A DNA stretch of 64,000 nt from Salinimicrobium sp035607535. Lineage in GTDB: Bacteria; Bacteroidota; Bacteroidia; Flavobacteriales; Flavobacteriaceae. A model generated the notes under the pieces. That model was not told the DNA's origin and did not search any database. It saw only the letters and a list, made by a program, of their open reading frames with translations. Positions 1 through 7,031 of this stretch are shown piece by piece; positions within the stretch are counted from its first letter, which is position 1; each line of letters begins with the position of its first letter. The DNA is taken from the NCBI RefSeq assembly GCF_035607535.1, contig NZ_JAYDZX010000001.1, forward strand, positions 310,001 through 374,000. Direction: 5' to 3'. The position numbers were made by a program, and so were the translations under genes.

Positions 1-1323
1 TAGCTGGTCAAAAAAAGCATCTCCGGAATCCTCACCAAAATGCACATAGGCGATCTTGCTGGTTTCAAGATCCTTTATTGGAATTGCAGACCGGTCATTC
101 TTGATCACCGTCATTGCATTCTCATAGAGCTTATGGGCTAGAACATCATTTTGAAGGCTATTTAGATCTTCAATAAGATAAGCGGGATCTACAGGTTCAA
201 AGTTGTTAAGCCCTGCTTTATATTTTGCATACAAGATCTTTCTTACCGAATGCTTCAGGCGTTCTTCGGTAATTAATCCTTTATTATAAGCTTCTATGAT
301 CATTTCTGAAGCTACAGGAACATTTTGTGAATAGAGCAAAATGTCGTTTCCTGCAAGAAAGGCCGCCAGTTCTATTTCCCCCGGTTCATCAAAATCTGAA
401 ACTCCCTTCATATTAAGGGCATCTGTAATAATGAGACCATTAAAATCCATCTCCTCCTTCAAAACCCCGGTGACAATTTGGTGTGAAAGTGTAGAAGGGA
501 AATTCTGCCGATCTTCAAGACTGGGTACATTTAAATGCGCTACCATTACGCTGCCCAGTCCTTCCTCAATAAGTTTCCTATATGGATACAGCTCTTCTCT
601 AAAGATCCTGTCTCTTGAAAAATCAATAGTAGGAAGCGTTTTGTGCGAATCCCTTTCGGTATCCCCGTGTCCCGGAAAGTGTTTAGCGCTGCTCAAAACC
701 CCTTCCCGCTGCATACCTTTAATGAAGGCAGTTGCTTTACGGGAAACATTGTTCTTATTTTCACCATAGGAACGGTTTCCAATGATCGGATTTTTGGGAT
801 TGGTGTTTATATCTACTACAGGAGCAAAATTGATATGCACTCCGAGCCTTTTTGACTGCCGGGCGATATTTACACCCACTTCTGTGATCAAGTTTTCATC
901 CTGAATAGCGCCAAGGGTCATGTTCCATGGAAAGGCATAAGTAGAATCCAGTCTCATCGCAAGTCCCCATTCGGCATCCATTCCAATCATTAGCGGAATT
1001 TTTGCAAGTTCTTGTAGCTCATTATTAATTTTGGCCTGCCGTATTGGCCCGCCCTTGGAGAAAATAAGTCCGCCAACATATTCCTGCCTCACCAGCTCCC
1101 TTACCCTCTCAATTTTTCCGGGAGGATCTGAGGAAACTACATCGATCATAAATAACTGCCCCACCTTTTCTTTAAGGGTCAGCGAATTGTATATGCTGTC
1201 TACCCATCGCCGTTGTCCCTGAACATCTTCAGCAATTAAAGGACTGCTTTGGGAATAAGAAAACGGGGAAATAGAAAATAAGGCCAATATGAGGCCTAAA
1301 AATATCTTGTTCTTAATTGTCAT
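1..1323 (-). CDS. GH3 beta-N-acetylglucosaminidase (NagZ-like), C-terminus cut by window start
   Basis: The frame is open from the ATG at 1321-1323 to the window edge, giving 441 residues of a longer protein. A signal peptide (MTIKNKIFLGLILALFSISP..) is followed by a GH3 TIM barrel. The barrel has the NagZ-type loop KHFPGHGDTERDSH, whose Asp-His pair acts as acid/base in this family, and IITDALNM carrying the nucleophile Asp. The expected role is removal of N-acetylglucosamine from muropeptides or chitin-like oligomers in the periplasm. Relatives in Bacteroidota are often about 970 residues with a C-terminal beta-lactamase-like domain, which would lie outside the window. Its ATG shares one base with the stop of the upstream gene (TAATG), so the two are probably translationally coupled. 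Confidence 0.9.
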   Translation of the reverse strand, partial: MTIKNKIFLGLILALFSISPFSYSQSSPLIAEDVQGQRRWVDSIYNSLTLKEKVGQLFMIDVVSSDPPGKIERVRELVRQEYVGGLIFSKGGPIRQAKINNELQELAKIPLMIGMDAEWGLAMRLDSTYAFPWNMTLGAIQDENLITEVGVNIARQSKRLGVHINFAPVVDINTNPKNPIIGNRSYGENKNNVSRKATAFIKGMQREGVLSSAKHFPGHGDTERDSHKTLPTIDFSRDRIFREELYPYRKLIEEGLGSVMVAHLNVPSLEDRQNFPSTLSHQIVTGVLKEEMDFNGLIITDALNMKGVSDFDEPGEIELAAFLAGNDILLYSQNVPVASEMIIEAYNKGLITEERLKHSVRKILYAKYKAGLNNFEPVDPAYLIEDLNSLQNDVLAHKLYENAMTVIKNDRSAIPIKDLETSKIAYVHFGEDSGDAFFDQL

Positions 1324-1808
1324 TAATTCAGGAAACGCTTGTGCCAGCTTTCGGATGCAGGAACTTCCCAATCTGAAAGGTATTCGGCTTTATTGTTCAC
1401 GAGGTTGTTAAACACTATGGTTTTAGGAGAAACGGCTTTGTCTTTAGCCATTTTTCTAAAGTCGGTTAGGGTCTTATAGGCTACAAAATCTCCCTGTTTA
1501 TAGGAGACATTCATCTTATCAAGCAGATCAACGTTATAGTCTTTTTCGAGCTGTTGTATAAACCTTACCGATTCGTCTATTGAGCAACCGGTAGCCGCAT
1601 TGACCTTTTGGTCCAGTGCAAGAATTATAAAACGTTTATATCGCAATTCAAAAGACGCTTTGAGGTTTGCACCGTGGGCAGTCCATTGTTCAATAAATGA
1701 TTGAAGTTTTTCTTTAATTTCCTTGAGCTCTTCCTCTGTAAAAGAGCGATTTGACTGATAGATCCAAACGCGGGAACTTTCAGGTAAAGTTTCAAATGGG
1801 ACAAACAT
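1323..1808 (-). CDS. conserved 161-aa protein of unknown function, first gene before the GH3 enzyme
   Basis: This is a small soluble protein starting MFVPFETLPESSRVWIYQ, with no signal peptide and no membrane segment. I recognise it as a conserved Bacteroidota family often labelled 'ABC transporter ATPase'. No Walker A, signature or Walker B motif is present, so that name is not supported here. A cysteine in the ATGCSIDESVRF segment (about residue 84) is the most distinctive visible feature. It is cotranscribed with the GH3 gene through a TAATG overlap and has a good promoter upstream. Function unknown. Confidence 0.8.
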   Translation of the reverse strand: MFVPFETLPESSRVWIYQSNRSFTEEELKEIKEKLQSFIEQWTAHGANLKASFELRYKRFIILALDQKVNAATGCSIDESVRFIQQLEKDYNVDLLDKMNVSYKQGDFVAYKTLTDFRKMAKDKAVSPKTIVFNNLVNNKAEYLSDWEVPASESWHKRFLN

Positions 1809-1831
1809 TACTTGGGATAAATTTAGTGCTA

Positions 1832-1863
1832 CAAAAATAAAAGAAATGCAGCCGGGAATCCAA
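1832..1863 (-). promoter_or_regulatory. predicted Bacteroidota sigma-70 promoter for the 161-aa gene/GH3 operon
   Basis: Read on the minus strand, TTG (1861-1863) is followed after 21 bases by TATTTTTG (1832-1839). This matches the Bacteroidota -33/-7 pattern TTG...TAnnTTTG. The -7 box lies 24 bases before the ATG at 1808. Prediction from sequence only. Confidence 0.45.
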
Positions 1864-1987
1864 TTTCAGAAGGTTAAAGTTGTACAAGTTTTACAGATAA
1901 AGCCGTTGTTCCACAATTAGTAAAAACGAAAAAGATAAGCTGACTTAAATCATAATTCTTAGGAAGATCCTCACTTAAATTTGTTCT

Positions 1988-2521
1988 ATGGAAAAGAAAG
2001 AAAAAGAACTCATAAAGCTTGCAAAGGATTTGGGCTACCATTCCCGAGGTAAAAATCTATATGATCTTGTAGACTGGTTGCGGGAAGAAAAGCAGATACA
2101 TGTGGAGGTGGGTAGCATTTGGGATGAGTTAACCAATTCGGTTGAATCCTACTGTTTTACCATAACTGCACCTGTTAATGTCTATTTCTTTGAACCTGTT
2201 TACGTTTCCGGAGGAAAAACTCATGAAGAAATGCTTAATCAGGGGCTTTTTAAGGCGCTTGAGATCCTCCGCACCTACGATAAACAGAAGAATATTAGAG
2301 TGTCTGATGATGAGGTAGTAATTGCTTATTTAAAAGGCTACGGTGATAAACATAAGACTACGGCACCACCTCAATACCACACCTATATTGAAAAGTACGC
2401 TTACCTGTTAGGCAGGCAGGGAGATTATATTGAAGAAGGTTTAACGGAAGATGATATCCTCATCCTGGTGAAAAATATTTCTCCGGAAGAAGAAGCTCTA
2501 AAGCTGGAAAACAGATCCTAA
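1988..2521 (+). CDS. hypothetical protein, 177 aa
   Basis: I do not recognise a characterised family. The protein is soluble, acidic and lysine-rich at the N-terminus. The stretch NLYDLVDWLREEKQIHVEV resembles small proteins often seen in Bacteroidota mobile regions, but no mobility genes are nearby. It has no signal peptide, membrane helix or metal motif. It stands alone, divergent from the 161-aa gene, and ends just before a strong hairpin. Confidence 0.65.
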   Translation: MEKKEKELIKLAKDLGYHSRGKNLYDLVDWLREEKQIHVEVGSIWDELTNSVESYCFTITAPVNVYFFEPVYVSGGKTHEEMLNQGLFKALEILRTYDKQKNIRVSDDEVVIAYLKGYGDKHKTTAPPQYHTYIEKYAYLLGRQGDYIEEGLTEDDILILVKNISPEEEALKLENRS

Positions 2522-2523
2522 AG

Positions 2524-2562
2524 ACAAAGGGGCTGAAAAATGTCATTTTACAGCCCCTTTGT
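2524..2562. terminator. bidirectional intrinsic terminator
   Basis: A perfect 12-bp stem (ACAAAGGGGCTG and its complement) encloses a 15-base AT-rich loop, with A/T flanks giving a T-run in both directions. It sits between the convergent 177-aa gene and the Fe-S protein gene and fits termination of both. Confidence 0.85.
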
Positions 2563-2578
2563 TTTTGCTATAGGAATA

Positions 2579-3370
2579 CTACAGATCCTCGGCAGTTGCG
2601 ATCATTTCTGCAATATCCATCACTGCAATATTGTCTTCCCGATTTTTAGCTTTAACTCCATCGGTCATCATGGTGTTGCAGAAGGGACATCCGGCTGCGA
2701 TAACTTCAGGTTTTACATCGATAGCCTGTTCGGTACGTGCAACATTCACATCTTCCTTTCCGGGTTCAGGTTCCTTGAACATTTGGGCACCGCCGGCACC
2801 ACAACACATGGCATCTTTTTTACACCTTTTCATCTCCACCAGCTCTACTTCCAGTTTTCTCAAGAGATCTCGCGGGGCTTCGTAAATCCCGTTACCACGC
2901 CCCAAGTAGCAAGGGTCATGAAAGGTGATCCTCTTACCTTTAAATTTACCACCTTCTACTGTTAGTCTTCCTTCTTCAAGCAAGGACTTTAGAAAGGTGG
3001 TATGGTGCATTACCTCATAATTACCGCCTAAGCCGGGATACTCGTTCTTAATGATGTTGAAGCAGTGCGGACAGGTAGTAACGATCTTCTTTATTTCATA
3101 TCCATTTAGAACTTCGATATTACCGGCAGCCTGCATTTGATAAAGAAATTCATTTCCGGCTCTTTTTGCAGGATCTCCGGTACAACTTTCTTCGGTTCCT
3201 AAAACGGCAAAATCAACATTTGCTTTATTCAGAAGCCTCACAAAAGCTTTTGTTATTTTTTTTGCTCTATCGTCAAAGCTTCCGGAACAACCTACCCAAA
3301 AAAGAACTTCAGGTTGTTTACCTTCTGCCATGTATTCTGCCATTGTAGGCACTTTTAAACTTTCTGCCAT
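2579..3370 (-). CDS. CCG-domain Fe-S protein (HdrB/GlpC/LctE-like), 263 aa
   Basis: The protein has two cysteine-rich (CCG-type) modules. Module 1 has C28, C63 and C100-X2-C103, with ESCTGD in place of a full CCG. Module 2 has C154, C183, C189-C190 in CCGAGGAQMF, and C228-X2-C231. Such modules bind a noncubane [4Fe-4S] cluster or act in two-electron thiol/quinone chemistry in heterodisulfide reductases, GlpC and lactate/glycolate oxidases. It is soluble. The gene follows the membrane Fe-S protein by 40 bases, so the pair probably forms one membrane-associated redox complex. The physiological donor and acceptor cannot be told from the sequence. Confidence 0.85.
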   Translation of the reverse strand: MAESLKVPTMAEYMAEGKQPEVLFWVGCSGSFDDRAKKITKAFVRLLNKANVDFAVLGTEESCTGDPAKRAGNEFLYQMQAAGNIEVLNGYEIKKIVTTCPHCFNIIKNEYPGLGGNYEVMHHTTFLKSLLEEGRLTVEGGKFKGKRITFHDPCYLGRGNGIYEAPRDLLRKLEVELVEMKRCKKDAMCCGAGGAQMFKEPEPGKEDVNVARTEQAIDVKPEVIAAGCPFCNTMMTDGVKAKNREDNIAVMDIAEMIATAEDL

Positions 3371-3410
3371 TATGATCTATGTTGCAGCCTCAAAAAGGCC
3401 ATTTTTGATA

Positions 3411-4760
3411 TTAATTTTCGTTTGCCCAATTAAGGCGGTCCATCTGGTTGTAAGGCCAGGGAGCACCGTTATTCTCAATATTACCCATGGCGTTATTGAG
3501 ATCGGCCGGGCCTGCACTTTGTTCCATCATAAGATATCTTCTCATTTCTACGATAATGGATAGAGGATCAATTCCTACAGGGCAAGCTTCTATGCACATT
3601 TGGCACGTAGTACATGCCCATATCTCTTCTCTATTGATATAATCATCCAGGAGCTGCTTGCCGTCATCCACAAACTTGCCATTCTTATTGATGTTTTCTC
3701 CCACCTCTTCAAGCCTATCGCGGGTATCCATCATGATCTTCCTTGGAGAAAGCAGTTTTCCGGTGTTATTTGCAGGACATTGATCTGTACAACGCCCGCA
3801 CTCTGTACAGGTGTAGGCATTAAGCAGCTGAACCCGATCCAGGTCAAAGACATCTGATGCCCCAAACTTTTCAGGTTCCCCTTCTTCTTCACCTTCAGGC
3901 TCTGCCGGCGCAGCAAAAGGATCGGCATCGGGATCCATCATCAACTGCACCTCTTTTGTCACGGCATCAATATTGTCGAATTCGGCCTTAGGTTTGATCT
4001 TGGAATAATAGACATTCGGAAAAGCCAAGAGTATATGCAGGTGTTTTGAATAGTATAGATAGTTAAGGAAAAACAGAATTCCGAGGATATGCAACCACCA
4101 GGCAGTTCTTTCTATGATTATGAGCGTTGGATTTGATAAACCATCCAGTAGCGGAAGTAAAAAGCTGCTTACAGGAAAAGCACCTGCGATTTCACCACTT
4201 GCCATTGCGTAATGCGGAGCAAGGTTTAATTGCAATTGATAATCGGCCGCGTTCATAATGAGGAACAGCGACATAAGCACCATCTCGAAGTACAGAATGT
4301 AATTAGCGTCGTTCTTCGGCCACTTCGTTAATTCCCTGGCTCTAAACCTGTAGATGTAAATTATATTACGTCTTATCCAGAAGATGATCACTCCCACAAG
4401 GACAAGAAGGGCCAGGATCTCAAATGCACCAATAAGGAAGCTGTATGGAGCGCCGGCAAAAGCAAAGATCCTGTGGGTGCCAAAGATACCATCAATAATG
4501 ATCTCCAGCACCTCAATGTTGATGATGATGAAACCAAGGTAAACTATAATGTGAACGATTCCGGAAACCGGTCGGCGCACCATTTTGTATTGACCAAGAG
4601 CGATCTTGGCCATTTTCCCCCAGCGTTTCCCGGGGTTGTCACTTCGGTCGGCTTCCCGCCCAAGTTTGATATTTCTGATCATTCGCCGGATATTGCGAAT
4701 AAAAATACCTATCCCCACTGCCAGAGCGAGGATAAAGGCGATTTGTGCAAGAATCTGCAT
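3411..4760 (-). CDS. membrane-bound 4Fe-4S dicluster protein, 449 aa
   Basis: The N-terminal half is a membrane domain with segments around residues 4-22, 66-88, 108-130, 156-175 and 222-245. Histidines such as H70, H224, H240 and H242 lie in or near the helices and could bind heme b, as in HdrE/NarI proteins. The C-terminal half carries two ferredoxin motifs, C318-X2-C-X2-C-X3-C328 and C383-X2-C-X2-C-X3-C393. With the CCG protein downstream it resembles a split HdrDE or GlpC-like quinone-linked electron-transfer unit. It is separated from mlaD by 10 bases. Confidence 0.85.
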   Translation of the reverse strand: MQILAQIAFILALAVGIGIFIRNIRRMIRNIKLGREADRSDNPGKRWGKMAKIALGQYKMVRRPVSGIVHIIVYLGFIIINIEVLEIIIDGIFGTHRIFAFAGAPYSFLIGAFEILALLVLVGVIIFWIRRNIIYIYRFRARELTKWPKNDANYILYFEMVLMSLFLIMNAADYQLQLNLAPHYAMASGEIAGAFPVSSFLLPLLDGLSNPTLIIIERTAWWLHILGILFFLNYLYYSKHLHILLAFPNVYYSKIKPKAEFDNIDAVTKEVQLMMDPDADPFAAPAEPEGEEEGEPEKFGASDVFDLDRVQLLNAYTCTECGRCTDQCPANNTGKLLSPRKIMMDTRDRLEEVGENINKNGKFVDDGKQLLDDYINREEIWACTTCQMCIEACPVGIDPLSIIVEMRRYLMMEQSAGPADLNNAMGNIENNGAPWPYNQMDRLNWANEN

Positions 4761-4770
4761 GATTGGTTGG

Positions 4771-5721
4771 TTATTTTAATGAATCTCTCGGGGGCGAATA
4801 AGGTCCCGGGTTTTTCCCAAAGATAGAAAAATGTACGTAACGTTTTGGATTGAGTTTGACGTCTTGTATTAGAGCGTCTAACTGATTTGTTGCCCTTTCA
4901 AGATTATTATATACAGAAGGATCATTGATTAGTTTACCTGCAGTTCCTTCTCCCGAATTCAGTTTGCTGGTAACAGTCTCAAAATTAGACACTGCCCTTT
5001 CCAGATCTTCCGTCACCTTTCTAAGCTCAAAGTCGGCCAGGGTATCAGAAAAATTGTTCAGGTTCGTGGACATCTCGTCCAGGTTTGTAAAGGTGCGGTT
5101 GAGCTTACTACTATTCTCATTGAGAATACCTTCAACCGAATTTGCCGAATTATTTAGAGAAGCAACTGTCGCATTAAGATTCGCAATGCTGTTCTTGAGA
5201 TTAGCACGGGTTTCGGCATTCATTACATCATTAAAGGAATTGATCAGGGAGTCTGTACTCACTATCACTTTCTCGATCTTCTCCTGTAATGGAGTTAATC
5301 TTTCATTCACCAGTTCCAGCAATCCTTCTTCTATCGCGCTTTGAAGGGTATCGCCAGATTCTGCCATATTCCCTTTTTCATATTCGGGAATAATAGCAAT
5401 GGATTTCCCTCCTATAAGTCCGCCTCCATAGATCTGTGCCACACTACTTTTTGCAAAAGGAAAATCATTATCAACAGTGAAGGAAACTACTAATTTACCG
5501 GAAGTATCTAAAAATCCGATCTTATTGACATTTCCAACCTTGAGGCCATTTATGGTTACAGCAGAAGAAGGTGTGAGTCCTTCTACATCATTATAGACTG
5601 CATAAAAGGTCCTGCTGGAATCGAACCAGTTTTTACCTTTTAAGAAACTATAACCAAAAATAAAAAGAAGAATGGCAACAATAGCCAGAAGAGCGGTTTT
5701 TACCTCTTTAGTATATTTCAC
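4771..5721 (-). CDS. MlaD/MCE-domain protein, 316 aa
   Basis: A single N-terminal membrane anchor (about residues 7-28) precedes an MCE domain at about 38-115, containing the GLTPSSAVTINGLKVGNV type core. A long helical, Asn/Leu-rich region follows at about 130-280. MCE proteins form hexameric rings that carry phospholipids between inner and outer membranes as part of an ABC importer. No MlaE permease or MlaF ATPase lies next to it, so these partners must be elsewhere. It lies between the amidase gene (55-base gap) and the Fe-S genes. Confidence 0.9.
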   Translation of the reverse strand: MKYTKEVKTALLAIVAILLFIFGYSFLKGKNWFDSSRTFYAVYNDVEGLTPSSAVTINGLKVGNVNKIGFLDTSGKLVVSFTVDNDFPFAKSSVAQIYGGGLIGGKSIAIIPEYEKGNMAESGDTLQSAIEEGLLELVNERLTPLQEKIEKVIVSTDSLINSFNDVMNAETRANLKNSIANLNATVASLNNSANSVEGILNENSSKLNRTFTNLDEMSTNLNNFSDTLADFELRKVTEDLERAVSNFETVTSKLNSGEGTAGKLINDPSVYNNLERATNQLDALIQDVKLNPKRYVHFSIFGKNPGPYSPPRDSLK

Positions 5722-5776
5722 AAAGACTGTCCTATTTGATGAAGGACAAATATAAAATTTATATAGTAAAGAAGGT

Positions 5777-6913
5777 CTATTTCATTTTTGTTTTTAACGC
5801 GTCATTAACGCTGATCTTTTCATTTCCGCGGAATGCCACGATATAGGAATCGCGATATCCCTTTCGTTTTGCCTCTTCATGAAGATCCTGTACCTGCCCA
5901 TAACTGGAAGTGGCTCCGTAGTAATATTTAAAGAGCTTGCCTTCCTTGTTTCTGGAGACCTGAGTAAGACCTTTAAAATTTCGGGCGCTGGGATCAAGTT
6001 TTTTTCCTGTGGCTGCCAATTGTACTTTAAAAGTGATCCCGTCATAGACATCCAGAGTTGGTTTAGGAGCTTCATCGACGAGATCCACAGCAGGATTGGC
6101 TTCGATATTCTGAAGGATCTCAAGGTTCATCGAATTCTTGTAATCTTTTACAGCACGAACAATGGACTCAGATATTGCAGTTTGGCCCGCGGCACTGTTG
6201 AGATAAGCTCCTTCAGATTTGTTACTCAAAAAGCCGGCCTCCACAAGGACACTGGGCATATATGTTTCCCTCAATACAAGAAAACCTGCCTGCTTCACTC
6301 CCCGGTTCACTCTTTTGTTGATGTTGGTAAAGTTCTTCTGAATAAGATCTGCCAGTAAAATGCTCTGTTCGAGATATTCCTCCTGCATTAAAGTTAAGCC
6401 GATATAGGATTCAGGAGAATTGGGATCGAACCCGTCATAGGTCATTTCATAATCCTCCTCTAAAAAAATCACCTCGTTCTCCCTCATGGCCACCTCCAGG
6501 TTGTCCTCGTTTCGGTGAAGTCCCAGCACAAAGGTTTCAGTACCCTGAGCCTGGGATTTATGGCCATTCATGTGAATGGAAACGAAAAGATCGGCTTTGG
6601 CCTTATTGGCGATCTGGGCCCTGCCGGCGAGCGTAACAAATACGTCACTTTTGCGGGTGTAGATCACTTTTACATCCGGAAGTTTCTCAAGTTCAGCACC
6701 CACTTTAAGGGCAATGTTAAGGGCAATATTTTTCTCGGAATAACCATTCCAGGAATTCCCCGGATCCTGTCCTCCGTGACCGGCATCAATCACGACTACA
6801 AACTTTTCAAGATAGGGATCTTCTGCAGCAGAAGCTGTAGCTAAGGAAATTGTAAGACTGAAAAATATAAATAGGGCAAAAAATTTCGTTCTCATATGCA
6901 AATAACGGTTCAT
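5777..6913 (-). CDS. N-acetylmuramoyl-L-alanine amidase (Amidase_3) with SPOR-like C-terminus
   Basis: This periplasmic zinc amidase cleaves the bond between muramic acid and the stem peptide. Visible motifs are VVIDAGHGGQDPGN (zinc His), FVSIHMNGHKS (zinc His) and VLVEAGFLSN (catalytic Glu), all in about residues 38-230. The last 80 residues (FKVQLAAT..) look like a SPOR-type domain that would target septal peptidoglycan. Two starts are possible: M1 (6913) or M7 (6895). M7 gives the cleaner signal peptide MRTKFFALFIFFSLTISLA. A strong promoter lies about 90 bases upstream, inside lptD. Confidence 0.92.
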   Translation of the reverse strand: MNRYLHMRTKFFALFIFFSLTISLATASAAEDPYLEKFVVVIDAGHGGQDPGNSWNGYSEKNIALNIALKVGAELEKLPDVKVIYTRKSDVFVTLAGRAQIANKAKADLFVSIHMNGHKSQAQGTETFVLGLHRNEDNLEVAMRENEVIFLEEDYEMTYDGFDPNSPESYIGLTLMQEEYLEQSILLADLIQKNFTNINKRVNRGVKQAGFLVLRETYMPSVLVEAGFLSNKSEGAYLNSAAGQTAISESIVRAVKDYKNSMNLEILQNIEANPAVDLVDEAPKPTLDVYDGITFKVQLAATGKKLDPSARNFKGLTQVSRNKEGKLFKYYYGATSSYGQVQDLHEEAKRKGYRDSYIVAFRGNEKISVNDALKTKMK

Positions 6914-6965
6914 TGGGGCGGTTATTATTTTTCCTTAAGTCAAAAGGTTCCTTAAAAAATATATG

Positions 6966-6973
6966 TAATTTTG
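6966..6973 (+). promoter_or_regulatory. possible -7 element for lptD
   Basis: TAATTTTG matches TAnnTTTG and lies 47 bases before the lptD start. No TTG is found at the right distance upstream, so this is a weak call. Confidence 0.25.
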
Positions 6974-7000
6974 AAACTTCAAAAAACAGGCCACACTGTA

Positions 7001-7031
7001 CAAAAATAGTATAACTAGCATTGCGAACAAA
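7001..7031 (-). promoter_or_regulatory. predicted promoter for the amidase-mlaD-Fe-S operon
   Basis: On the minus strand, TTTG (7028-7031) is followed after 19 bases by TATTTTTG (7001-7008), an exact match to the Bacteroidota consensus. The -33 part overlaps the first codons of lptD, so the two divergent units have interleaved control regions. Confidence 0.55.

Noticed and set aside
341..769. 142-aa plus-strand frame at the window start
   Set aside because: Antisense to the GH3 enzyme, whose KHFPGHGD and ITDALNM motifs read clearly on the minus strand.
1976..1983. TAAATTTG as promoter of the 177-aa gene
   Set aside because: It lies only 4 bases before the ATG, so transcription would begin at or after the start codon; no -33 element.
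2540..2965. 141-aa plus-strand frame
   Set aside because: Antisense to the CCG Fe-S protein, whose cysteine motifs are unmistakable; it also starts inside the terminator.
5879..6358. 159-aa plus-strand frame
   Set aside because: Antisense shadow of the amidase gene.
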